Source of the DNA: CAZMHL01 sp045605445 | GTDB lineage: Bacteria; Bacillota; Clostridia; RGIG6154 | Direction of reading: 5' to 3' | Assembly (NCBI GenBank): GCA_045605445.1 | Contig: JAZUPZ010000047.1 | Coordinates: 1 to 54,200, forward strand | Length of the DNA stretch: 54,200 nt | Shown: piece by piece, positions 8,912-16,097 of the stretch | How positions within the stretch are numbered: the first letter of the stretch is position 1 | Layout: each line of letters starts with the position of its first letter | Notes under the pieces: model-generated | Told to the model about the DNA's origin: nothing | Seen by the model: the letters and a program-made list of their open reading frames with translations, nothing else | Database searches by the model: none | Position numbers and translations under genes: made by a program

Positions 8912-10279
8912 ATGAAATTTTTTGAATACCCTTATGTAATTATAACTATACTTGTAATATTTTTCTTTATTATGGCGCTTGTCGGATTATATTTTACGGT
9001 TAAATCCGTAAGAACGGCAAAAGGTACGGCGGAAAAAAGCTTTTGCGGTATAGGTAAAATAGAAAATGATTTTGAAAGAAACGGCGCTTCGGGAAAAAAT
9101 CGATGTGTGTTATACATTTCGGTATCACTTGATGCTATGAAAAGACTGTATTCTGAATCTAAGGCAAATCTGATATATGAACAAATAAAAAGAATTCTCT
9201 TTAGCCGACTGTGTATTGATAGCGGAGGAGAAATATCTCTTTACGGAAACGAAAATTTTGTTGCATTAAATGGTTTGGATTCAAACACGATAGAGTCTTG
9301 TGTTGATATGTGTCTTGAAGAAATCAGCGAAGTTCTTGTAAAATATGGTGCGGTTAACGTTGTTCGCGTTAATTTCGGGTATCATCTGACAGGCTCTGCT
9401 GATGTATCTTTTAAAGCTGCTTTAGGAAGAGCAAAACAGGCATGCAGTATTGCTACTGATAAAAATGTTCCTTATTACCAGTGGGGCAACTCTGATGGGA
9501 AAGATTTTGAAAGAAAACTCAAAATAGAGAACAATATACAAAATGAAATTGACAATAACAGATTTTTTCTGGAGTATCAGCCTATTCTTGATGCTGCAAC
9601 AAATAATATTATTGGCGCTGAGGTGCTTTCCAGACTTAATTCTTCAACAGAAGGCATTTTGTCGCCGTATCATTTTCTTTCTGCTGTAAATAATGTGGGA
9701 CTCAATGAAAAATTTGATTATTATATTTTTGAGAAAAACTGCAAATGGATTTCAAGTGATAAAGAAACCCGTTCGGGATATGTATATACTATTAATTTCT
9801 CCCGATATACTCTTTGCGATCCGGAATTAGCTGAAAATATAATCAGAATTACAGAAAAGTACGGAATTGACTGTTCCTGCATAGCTGTTGAAATTCTTGA
9901 GGATAAAGACCTGAATGAAAATGAAAAAACAGAAATGATAAAAAATTTAAAGCGTCTTAAAGAAAAAGGAATTATGGTGCTTTTAGACGATTTCGGTAAA
10001 GGCTATACCGGTTTTGGAGATTTGGCAGCGTTTGATATAAATATTGTGAAAATTGATAAAGAAATAACACAAAATGCAATAACCGATACAGGATTCTTAA
10101 TTCTTAAAAATATTATCAGAACAGCTCATGATCTTGGATTTAAAACACTATGTGAAGGTATAGAAAAAGAAGAACATAAAAACAGGGTAGTGGATGCAGG
10201 ATGTGATATGCTTCAGGGATATTATTTTTACCATCCTATGCCTGTTACCAAGTTGGAAAAATTATTTGAAAAAAAGTAA
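8912..10279 (+). CDS. Membrane-anchored degenerate GGDEF + EAL protein (c-di-GMP phosphodiesterase-type)
   Basis: 455 residues. One membrane segment at about 8-30, a divergent GGDEF-like domain at about 60-200 whose signature reads GNENF (112-116), and a C-terminal EAL domain at about 205-450. The EAL motifs are largely intact: EVLSR for ExLxR (about 236), TINFSR, VEILED, LLDDFGKGYTGF, IVKIDKE, LCEGIEKEE and MLQGYYF. These are the metal and catalytic positions of active phosphodiesterases that cleave c-di-GMP to pGpG. Inference: active EAL with a sensory or regulatory GGDEF-like domain. It sits between two glycosyltransferase genes, 18 bp from the upstream one, so it is an integral member of the exopolysaccharide operon. 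Confidence 0.86.
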   Translation: MKFFEYPYVIITILVIFFFIMALVGLYFTVKSVRTAKGTAEKSFCGIGKIENDFERNGASGKNRCVLYISVSLDAMKRLYSESKANLIYEQIKRILFSRLCIDSGGEISLYGNENFVALNGLDSNTIESCVDMCLEEISEVLVKYGAVNVVRVNFGYHLTGSADVSFKAALGRAKQACSIATDKNVPYYQWGNSDGKDFERKLKIENNIQNEIDNNRFFLEYQPILDAATNNIIGAEVLSRLNSSTEGILSPYHFLSAVNNVGLNEKFDYYIFEKNCKWISSDKETRSGYVYTINFSRYTLCDPELAENIIRITEKYGIDCSCIAVEILEDKDLNENEKTEMIKNLKRLKEKGIMVLLDDFGKGYTGFGDLAAFDINIVKIDKEITQNAITDTGFLILKNIIRTAHDLGFKTLCEGIEKEEHKNRVVDAGCDMLQGYYFYHPMPVTKLEKLFEKK

Positions 10280-10289
10280 GGTGGTTTGT

Positions 10290-11228
10290 ATGTTATCCGT
10301 AATTATTCCTGCTTATAATGAGGAAAAATGCGTTAGGCGTATTTATGATGTAATCAATTCTCTTCTTGCAGAAAATAATATTGACTGTGAGTTTATTTTC
10401 GTTGATGACGGTTCAAAGGATCACACCTATAGTGTGATAACCGAAATGGCCGTTGAAAAAGAAAATATAACAGGTCTGCATTTTTCAAGAAATTTCGGAA
10501 AAGAGTCTGCCATATCAGCAGGACTTGCTGCGGTGAACGGAGAATGTGCAGTTGTTATCGATTGCGACCTTCAGCATCCGCCGGAAAAAATAGTAGAAAT
10601 GTATCGTCTGTGGGAACAGGGGTATGAAATTGTTGAAGGAATAAAAAACGAGCGTGGTCAGGAAAAGAAACTTCACAGTTTGGGTGCTAAAATTTTCTAT
10701 CGTGTCATTAGCCGTATGGCAGGGTTTGATATGGCTAATTCATCCGATTTCAAACTTCTTGACAGAAAAGTTGTGGATGTTCTTAATCAAATGCCCGAAA
10801 GAGGTTTTTTCAGAGCAATTTCTTATTGGGTGGGGTATAATAAAACAACGGTAGAATATGATGTCAGAGAACGTATTGACGGTGAATCAAAATGGTCAAC
10901 ACGCGGACTTGTGAAGTATGCTCTTTCAAATATTACGTCTTATTCTACTGCCCCTATGCAGGTTGTAACAGCTTTGGGATTTGTTATGCTGGTGATATCT
11001 GTTATTTTTGGCGTTTGGGCGCTTATTGATAAAATAGTAGGCAGAGCTCTCGAAGGTATGACAACGGTAATAATTATAACCATATTCATAGGAAGCATAA
11101 TTATGATAAGTCTTGGGATTATAGGTTATTATATCGCCCGTATTTACGAAGAAATCAAAGGCAGACCCAAATACATAATATCTTCTTCAGTAAGAAGTTC
11201 AAGCAAAATTCCGATAGCATTTAAATGA
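10290..11228 (+). CDS. GtrB/DPM1-like polyprenyl-phosphate glycosyltransferase
   Basis: 312 residues from ATG 10290, which has AAGGTGG at 10278-10284; an in-frame upstream start would run far into the EAL gene. GT2 catalytic domain with LSVIIPAYNEEKCV, FIFVDDGSKD and VVIDCDLQHPPE, followed by the conserved DFKLLDR and RIDGESKWS regions, then two C-terminal membrane helices (about 225-250 and 262-285). This is the bactoprenol glucosyl/mannosyltransferase family, which makes polyprenyl-phosphate sugars used to decorate polymers outside the membrane. It could supply a side-branch sugar. A matching GT-C partner is not visible in the window. Confidence 0.88.
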   Translation: MLSVIIPAYNEEKCVRRIYDVINSLLAENNIDCEFIFVDDGSKDHTYSVITEMAVEKENITGLHFSRNFGKESAISAGLAAVNGECAVVIDCDLQHPPEKIVEMYRLWEQGYEIVEGIKNERGQEKKLHSLGAKIFYRVISRMAGFDMANSSDFKLLDRKVVDVLNQMPERGFFRAISYWVGYNKTTVEYDVRERIDGESKWSTRGLVKYALSNITSYSTAPMQVVTALGFVMLVISVIFGVWALIDKIVGRALEGMTTVIIITIFIGSIIMISLGIIGYYIARIYEEIKGRPKYIISSSVRSSSKIPIAFK

Positions 11229-11264
11229 TATATGTAATATATTAATCATGGAGGTGTGCAGAAA

Positions 11265-12167
11265 ATGGAGAAATTTATAATACTAGCATTAGTATTTGCA
11301 TTTTTTGTGCAGTCAGTCTTTGTTATAGTATTACTTTTTTATAGAAAACAAAAATCCTATGCTGTTGGGGTTAAAAATCAATATGTAAATGATGATGCCT
11401 GCTCGGAAAAGAAAACTGTTGAAAACATTTTAAAAGGAATCGAAAATGGTGAGTTTAAAATGTATCTTCAGTTTGTTGTTGAAAATAAAACGGAAAAGAT
11501 TGTTGCTGCGGAAGCACTTTCCAGATGGGAACATCCTCAAAAAGGTGTTGTAGGGCCGGGAAGTTATATTGGCCATATGGAAAGATCCGGTCTGATCAGC
11601 AAACACGATTTCTATATGTTTGAACTTGTCTGCAGGCAACTTGAAAAGTGGAATGGTACAGATTATAAGGATATTTCTATTTCGTGCAATTTTACGAGAA
11701 TAACTCTTTCAGAAGAAGATTGTATCGAAAAACTCAAAACAATTTCCGATGGTTATAAATTTGATAAATCTAAGTTGGTAATAGAAATAACTGAGGATGC
11801 GATAGAAAAAGACAGAGAAACAGCTAAAAGAAATGTAAGACTCTGTAAAGAACTCGGGTTCAAAATATATCTTGATGACCTTGGAAGTGGATATACATCT
11901 CTTGCAAACCTTTGCGATTATCCGATTGATGTTGTGAAAATTGATCGTGATATTTTACTGAAAACCGATACCAAACGTGGCAGAGATTTGTTTTCGGGAA
12001 TTATCGCTCTTGCACATAATCTTGATATGTCCGTAATTTGCGAGGGTGTAGAAACAGAAGAACAAAATTCATTGGTTTCTCAATCAGAGTGCGATTTTAT
12101 TCAAGGTTGGTACTATTCGAAACCAATTCCGTTAAACGAATGTGAAACTTTTATAAAAGAATATTAA
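11265..12167 (+). CDS. Membrane-anchored EAL-domain c-di-GMP phosphodiesterase
   Basis: 300 residues from ATG 11265. An in-frame GTG at 11256 overlaps the GGAGG ribosome-binding site (11250-11254), so it is rejected. One N-terminal membrane helix, a short linker, then a full EAL domain: AAEALSRWEHP (about 81-91), SCNFTR, VIEITEDA, LDDLGSGYTSL, VVKIDRD, ICEGVETEEQ and FIQGWYYS. All metal-binding and catalytic positions known for active EAL enzymes appear present. There is no GGDEF partner domain. Last gene of the exopolysaccharide operon, followed at once by a strong terminator, so its level should track polymer biosynthesis. Confidence 0.87.
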   Translation: MEKFIILALVFAFFVQSVFVIVLLFYRKQKSYAVGVKNQYVNDDACSEKKTVENILKGIENGEFKMYLQFVVENKTEKIVAAEALSRWEHPQKGVVGPGSYIGHMERSGLISKHDFYMFELVCRQLEKWNGTDYKDISISCNFTRITLSEEDCIEKLKTISDGYKFDKSKLVIEITEDAIEKDRETAKRNVRLCKELGFKIYLDDLGSGYTSLANLCDYPIDVVKIDRDILLKTDTKRGRDLFSGIIALAHNLDMSVICEGVETEEQNSLVSQSECDFIQGWYYSKPIPLNECETFIKEY

Positions 12168-12174
12168 AAAATGA

Positions 12175-12213
12175 AAACAGATACTTGTACTCTTCAAACA
12201 AGTATCTGTTTTT
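12175..12213 (+). terminator. Rho-independent terminator of the exopolysaccharide operon
   Basis: A 14-bp perfect stem, AAACAGATACTTGT (12175-12188) with ACAAGTATCTGTTT (12198-12211), followed by T residues. It starts 8 bp after the EAL gene stop. It is the first terminator seen in the first 12 kb. Confidence 0.9.
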
Positions 12214-12284
12214 ATGGTAGTGATGTTCTTATAGGATCTATGTAGAAATGCAGTAAATTCAAGGGTTTCAAGGTGTTATTTTAA

Positions 12285-12458
12285 GTGAAATATCTCGCTT
12301 TGCTCGATGTGAAATAATTTATTTATATAAATTGTGAAATAGAAAACTTTGTTTTCTGTGAAATAAAATACGCCTTTAACATTTGCGAAGCAAATATTTC
12401 ACAGCGAAGCTATTTCACATTGTGTAGCAATATTTCACACGCCGTCAGGCATATTTCG
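12285..12458. repeat. Phased GTGAAAT / ATTTCAC repeat array with intervening hairpins
   Basis: Four direct copies of GTGAAAT start at 12285, 12309, 12334 and 12358 (spacing 24-25). They are followed by three inverted copies ATTTCAC at 12396, 12412 and 12432 and a degenerate ATTTCG at 12453. Most intervals are small palindromes: AATTTAT/ATAAATT, AGAAAAC/GTTTTCT, ATTTGC/GCAAAT, AGC/GCT and GCC/GGC. The whole can fold as a large inverted repeat made of hairpins. It lies between two terminators, so it is outside any evident gene. It contains no supportable ORF. Function unknown; it resembles dispersed non-coding repeats more than CRISPR. Confidence 0.75.
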
Positions 12459-12461
12459 TTG

Positions 12462-12493
12462 AAAAAGGGACTTGTCGAAACAAGTCCCTTTTT
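12462..12493. terminator. Bidirectional terminator, mainly for tRNA-Leu
   Basis: Perfect 14-bp stem AAAAAGGGACTTGT (12462-12475) with ACAAGTCCCTTTTT (12480-12493) and CGAA loop. T tracts are present on both strands, so it can end - strand tRNA-Leu transcription and + strand read-through. Confidence 0.88.
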
Positions 12494-12494
12494 C

Positions 12495-12581
12495 TGGTGC
12501 GGATGAAGGGACTCGAACCCCCACGAAGTTGCCCCCACCAGCACCTGAAGCTGGCGCGTCTACCACTTCCGCCACATCCGC
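12495..12581 (-). tRNA. tRNA-Leu (anticodon CAG)
   Basis: Read on the - strand. The acceptor stem is GCGGATG paired with CATCCGC, discriminator A, and CCA is encoded (12495-12497). Anticodon stem CCAGC/GCTGG with loop TTCAGGT gives anticodon CAG, reading CTG leucine codons. The long variable arm and the length (84 nt without CCA) fit a class II tRNA. The T arm has GGTTCGAGTCC. Confidence 0.95.
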
Positions 12582-12676
12582 ATATAAAATTAAACCTCAT
12601 AATTTTTACACGGGAGAGGTAACCCCGAGGAGGAGCTAAACGCTTAATCCTCTTAATATTGGTTTCAATAACCAAC
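12582..12676 (-). other. Structured 5' leader of the tRNA-Leu transcript
   Basis: About 95 nt lie between the predicted - strand start site and the tRNA. On the - strand the leader has a GAGGA...TCCTC hairpin followed by a CGGG...CCCG hairpin. It may simply be removed during tRNA processing. No coding potential is convincing. Confidence 0.4.
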
Positions 12677-12683
12677 AAAAGAT

Positions 12684-12712
12684 ATTATACCTCAGAAAAT
12701 TCTTTTCGTCAA
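12684..12712 (-). promoter_or_regulatory. Promoter of tRNA-Leu
   Basis: On the - strand, TTGACG (12707-12712) and TATAAT (12684-12689) are spaced 17 bp, a near-consensus vegetative promoter about 100 bp upstream of the tRNA. Confidence 0.75.
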
Positions 12713-12740
12713 TGGTTATTTAAAATTATTTTAACGATGC

Positions 12741-12770
12741 TTGACAAATTGTTTAATGCTATGGTATAAT
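12741..12770 (+). promoter_or_regulatory. Promoter of the T-box / acyl-CoA synthetase transcript
   Basis: TTGACA (12741-12746) and TATAAT (12765-12770), spacer 18 bp. Transcription would start near 12777, at the 5' end of the T-box leader. Confidence 0.8.
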
Positions 12771-12777
12771 TACCGTA

Positions 12778-13054
12778 ATTTAATAAAAGGCGTTGACGAA
12801 GAGGGCGCTTTAGTTAGTCCGAAGAGAGAATTGGCGGGTGGTGTGAGCCAACGGAACGGCTATTGTGTTTGTAGCTTCCGAGCCGAAAGGAAGAAAACCG
12901 TTCGGTTAGTAGAACCTTTCCGTGATTGCTGCGTTAAAGCATAGGGGTTGTTTGATCCCGAGAGTGGCGGTTTATATCGCAATTTGAGTGGTACCGCGGG
13001 TGTTTGAATTAAGCGCTCGTCTCAAAGTTATAATTCTTTGGGACGAGTTTTTTT
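12778..13054 (+). promoter_or_regulatory. T-box leader, probable valine specificity, upstream of acyl-CoA synthetase
   Basis: The T-box motif GAGTGGTACCGCGGG is at 12986-13000. The terminator is CTCGTCTCAAAG (13016-13027) pairing with CTTTGGGACGAG (13036-13047), then seven T. In stem I the base GGC (12789)/GCC (12882) carries tandem G-A pairs like a kink-turn, and a GAAG (12798-12801)/CTTC (12875-12878) helix follows. One purine above this helix is GTA at 12871-12873, where the pheS leader of this window has its TTC, so the specifier is probably GTA (Val). TGGT pairs with a discriminator A, which fits tRNA-Val. The usual AGTA/GAA loop is not clear in stem I, so the codon call is tentative while the T-box call is firm. 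Confidence 0.9.
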
Positions 13055-13089
13055 CGTTCCAAAGAACAAATTAACGGAGGAGAGAAAAA

Positions 13090-15372
13090 ATGGATAAAGT
13101 ACTTGATCTGAAAATTAAAGAAATGGCAGGTCGTATCAGGGAACTGAGAGAAATTGAAGGCTATTCCCATGAAGAAATGGCTGAAAAAACAGGCGTGTCT
13201 GTCGAAGAATATATTCGTTGTGAAAATGGCGATAAAGATTTAAACTTTGCATTTATTTACAGATGCGCTCAGGCACTTAAAGTTAACGTTACTGATATTA
13301 TCGAAGGATACAGTCCGAACCTTAAATCATATACGGTTACACGTGCAGGGGCAGGTCAGAAAATAGCGAATGCACATGGTATGACATACTTTAACCTGGC
13401 ATATGCTTTTAAAAACCGTACTGTTGAACCTTTGTATGTTCATAGTATTTACAATGAAGATGCTGTGGGAAAAGATATTGAACTTACAACTCATGCCGGG
13501 CAGGAATGTGATATTGTTATCGACGGTAATCTTATGGTTCAGGTTGGTGACCACAAAGAGGTGCTCGGCCCCGGAGACAGCATTTATTACGACAGTAACA
13601 CTCCGCACGGAATGGTTGCTGTAAACGGAAAAGACTGTCATTTTTATGCTATTGTTATCGAAGCAGATGAAAATGCAGTTCCTGAAGCCAAAGAAATGGT
13701 AACAAAAAATGTAATAGGTGCACCGGTAAGAGACGATAAACAGAGAGTTTACCACAACTTCATTGATGTTGTTGAAGATGAAGACGGAACTCCGACATCC
13801 ATTAAATTCAAAAATACAGAAAAATTCAACTTTGCCTTCGATCTTGTTGATGAACTTGCAAAACGTGAACCTGAAAAGCTTGCTCTTCTTCACATTGATA
13901 AAAATAGAGTTGAAAGAAGATTTACATTTACCGATATTAAAAAAGCTTCAGCACAGTGTGCAAATTATTTCGCATCACTTGGCATCAAAAAAGGCGATAA
14001 GGTAATGCTCGTTCTTAAAAGACATTATCAGTTCTGGTTTGCAATGATGGGTCTTAATAAGCTCGGCGCTATAGCAATTCCTGCTGTAAATCAGCTTCAG
14101 GAACACGATTTTGAATATAGATTCAAATCAGCGGGTGTAAGTACTATTATTTGTACTTCTGATGGAGATACTGCTCACCAAGTTGAAATAGCGGCTGAAA
14201 AGTGTCCTGAACTTGTGAATAAAATTATTGTAGGAGAAAAGAGAGACGGCTGGAGAGATTTTGATGAAGAATATGTTCGCTTCAGCACTCACTTTAACCG
14301 TACGGAAGATTCGCCTTGTGGTGATGATACGTTACTTATGTATTTTACATCAGGCACATCCGGTTACCCCAAAATTGCAACTCATAATCATAAATATGGT
14401 CTTGGTCATTTCCATACTGCAAAGTATTGGCACACAGTTGATCCCGACGGACTTCACTTTACTATTTCCGATACCGGTTGGGCAAAAGCAATGTGGGGTA
14501 AGCTTTACGGTCAGTGGCTTGCTGAAGGCGCAATATTTGTTTATGACTTTGACAGATTTGATGCGGCAGACATCCTTCCTATGTTTGCAAAATACGGAAT
14601 AACAACATTCTGTGCTCCTCCTACAATGCTTCGTATGATGGTTAAACAGGATATTTCAAAGTATGATTTGTCATCTGTTAAACATATGACAACAGCAGGA
14701 GAGGCTCTTAATCCTGAGGTGTACAGACAGTTTGAAAAAGCAACAGGACTTCAGATTTTGGAAGGGTTTGGTCAGACTGAAAGTACAATGATTATCGGCA
14801 ATCTTATCGGTAAACCTCATAAAATCGGTTCAATGGGTAAACCTGCACCGATTTACGATGTTGAACTTCTTGATGCTGACGGAAATCCTGTTAAAACCAG
14901 TGAGTCGGGAGAAATTTGCATTAACGTTAAAAACGGTGCCCCTTGCGGATTGTTCACAGGATACTACCGTGATGAAGAAAAAACAAAAGAAGTATGGCAC
15001 GACGGTTATTATCATACCGGTGACGTTGCATGGAAGGATGAAGATGGCTTCTTCTGGTATGTAGGTCGAAGTGACGATGTTATCAAATCATCGGGTTACA
15101 GAATCGGACCTTTTGAAATTGAAAGCGTTATAATGGAACTTCCTTATGTTCTTGAGTGCGGTGTTTCTGCTGTCCCTGACGAAGTGAGAGGTCAAATTGT
15201 AAAAGCAAGCATAGTTCTTGTTAACGGAACAACACCAGGCGAAGAACTTAAAAAAGAAATACAGACATACGTTAAGGAAAGAACAGCTCCTTATAAATAT
15301 CCGCGAATTGTTGAATTCAAAGAGAGTCTTCCAAAAACTGTAAGTGGAAAAATTCAGAGAAATAAGCTTTAA
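13090..15372 (+). CDS. XRE-cupin-acyl-CoA synthetase fusion (AMP-binding)
   Basis: 760 residues. An XRE-type helix-turn-helix lies at about 12-66 (IRELREIEGYSHEEMAEKTG), a cupin at about 105-195 (HAGQECDIVIDG, GPGDSIYYDSNTPHG), and an ANL-family adenylating enzyme at about 245-760. Its motifs are YFTSGTSGYPK, EGFGQTES, YYHTGDVAWKDEDG, YVGRSDDVIKSSGYRIGP and the C-terminal lysine in KTVSGKIQRNKL. The enzyme part resembles medium/branched-chain acyl-CoA ligases of the ACSM/MbcS type, which activate short acids with ATP and CoA. GGAGGAG at 13076-13082. It is transcribed alone, behind a T-box, which suggests supply of an amino-acid precursor. The substrate is not known. Confidence 0.9.
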   Translation: MDKVLDLKIKEMAGRIRELREIEGYSHEEMAEKTGVSVEEYIRCENGDKDLNFAFIYRCAQALKVNVTDIIEGYSPNLKSYTVTRAGAGQKIANAHGMTYFNLAYAFKNRTVEPLYVHSIYNEDAVGKDIELTTHAGQECDIVIDGNLMVQVGDHKEVLGPGDSIYYDSNTPHGMVAVNGKDCHFYAIVIEADENAVPEAKEMVTKNVIGAPVRDDKQRVYHNFIDVVEDEDGTPTSIKFKNTEKFNFAFDLVDELAKREPEKLALLHIDKNRVERRFTFTDIKKASAQCANYFASLGIKKGDKVMLVLKRHYQFWFAMMGLNKLGAIAIPAVNQLQEHDFEYRFKSAGVSTIICTSDGDTAHQVEIAAEKCPELVNKIIVGEKRDGWRDFDEEYVRFSTHFNRTEDSPCGDDTLLMYFTSGTSGYPKIATHNHKYGLGHFHTAKYWHTVDPDGLHFTISDTGWAKAMWGKLYGQWLAEGAIFVYDFDRFDAADILPMFAKYGITTFCAPPTMLRMMVKQDISKYDLSSVKHMTTAGEALNPEVYRQFEKATGLQILEGFGQTESTMIIGNLIGKPHKIGSMGKPAPIYDVELLDADGNPVKTSESGEICINVKNGAPCGLFTGYYRDEEKTKEVWHDGYYHTGDVAWKDEDGFFWYVGRSDDVIKSSGYRIGPFEIESVIMELPYVLECGVSAVPDEVRGQIVKASIVLVNGTTPGEELKKEIQTYVKERTAPYKYPRIVEFKESLPKTVSGKIQRNKL

Positions 15373-15379
15373 AAAAACA

Positions 15380-15427
15380 GAGATTTGCCGAGTGTTCTCA
15401 GGAACACACCGCAAATCTCATTTTTTT
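15380..15427. terminator. Bidirectional terminator between convergent genes
   Basis: GAGATTTGC (15380-15388) pairs with GCAAATCTC (15411-15419); an inner GTGTTC/GAACAC hairpin is present. A T run follows on the + strand (15421-15427), and an A run (15371-15377) gives a T run on the - strand. Confidence 0.85.
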
Positions 15428-15998
15428 AGAGTTCTTCGTAACCGAAATAATTGAGAATTCCGCGGTATATTGCATAAGCGAAAAGCCGTTGATTGTCTCT
15501 TAGTTGAATAGCGTCTTCGTAGTTGGTTATATATCCCAGCTCAACAAGCATTGCAGGCATCGTGGTTCTCCTTAAAACAAAAAGCGTTCTGCTTATTCTT
15601 ACTCTGTTGTTACGGGTTCCTACAATTTCTACAATAGAGTTGAGTATATCGGTTCCCATATCGTATGCAGGGCTGTTTTCGCTGTATACATAAACTTCGC
15701 TGCCGTTAAGTGCAGGGTTTTCCGAAGCATTAACGTGAATGCTTATGAAATAATCAGCCGGCCAGTTATTGGCCATTTCCACTCTTGCCCGCAGACTTGT
15801 AGTGTTGTTTGTTCCAAGAATTTCATCGGGAGTTTTTCTTGATGTCATTGCACTGAAACGGTAATCATCGTTTAAATATCGGGCGAGGTAAATTCCAACA
15901 TTGTAGGTGATATCCTGTTCTTTTAAGCCGTTGCCTTCTGCACCGGCATTTATTCCGTATGGGTTGTGTCCTTGGTCTATAAAAATTTTAATGGGCAT
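15426..15998 (-). CDS. N-acetylmuramoyl-L-alanine amidase (Amidase_3)
   Basis: 190 residues, almost exactly one Amidase_3 domain. Zinc and catalytic positions are visible: FIDQGH (first His), the Glu of GAEGNGLKEQD, SIHVNA (second His) and MLVELGYITN (catalytic Glu). It cleaves the bond between N-acetylmuramic acid and L-alanine of peptidoglycan. There is no signal peptide, membrane anchor or wall-binding domain, unlike exported CwlD or LytC types, so it may act in a mother cell or leave by lysis or another route. Start ATG with AAAGGAA upstream on the - strand. Convergent with the acyl-CoA synthetase and divergent from mnmA. Confidence 0.9.
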   Translation of the reverse strand: MPIKIFIDQGHNPYGINAGAEGNGLKEQDITYNVGIYLARYLNDDYRFSAMTSRKTPDEILGTNNTTSLRARVEMANNWPADYFISIHVNASENPALNGSEVYVYSENSPAYDMGTDILNSIVEIVGTRNNRVRISRTLFVLRRTTMPAMLVELGYITNYEDAIQLRDNQRLFAYAIYRGILNYFGYEEL

Positions 15999-16050
15999 AT
16001 CGTATTCCTTTCTTTGTCAGTTATAATATAATATTCCTGATACGTATTTA

Positions 16051-16079
16051 TTGACACATTATTCTAAATAGGGTAAAAT
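16051..16079 (+). promoter_or_regulatory. Promoter of mnmA
   Basis: TTGACA (16051-16056) and TAAAAT (16074-16079), spacer 17 bp, 19 bp before the mnmA start codon, so the untranslated leader is very short. Confidence 0.7.
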
Positions 16080-16097
16080 AATCAGGAGGTGCTGTTT

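Noticed and set aside
12285..12458. CRISPR-like repeat array
   Set aside because: Repeats are only 7 bp, switch orientation halfway, and the intervals are palindromes rather than unique spacers; no cas genes are present.
12175..12500. Integration site or genomic island border next to tRNA-Leu
   Set aside because: No integrase, no direct repeat of the tRNA 3' end and no phage or conjugation genes were seen on either side.
12445..12678. 77-codon ORF on the - strand
   Set aside because: It runs through the terminator, the whole tRNA-Leu and its leader, and has no ribosome-binding site of its own.
12855..12860. GGC as a glycine specifier in the first T-box (GGAACGGC context)
   Set aside because: TGGT in the T-box requires discriminator A, while bacterial tRNA-Gly has U (as the tRNA-Gly in this window does); GGC also falls within a predicted helix.
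12741..12944. 67-codon ORF on the + strand
   Set aside because: It overlaps the promoter and T-box stem I; the sequence is explained by RNA structure.
13327..13893. 188-codon ORF on the - strand inside the acyl-CoA synthetase gene
   Set aside because: Antisense shadow of a strongly supported coding region; low complexity rich in Phe, Ile, Cys and Asn, and no homology features.
15999..16050. Sporulation-type promoter for the amidase on the - strand
   Set aside because: AT-rich TATTAT-like boxes exist but no convincing -35 or sigma-E/G pattern at the correct spacing could be fixed.
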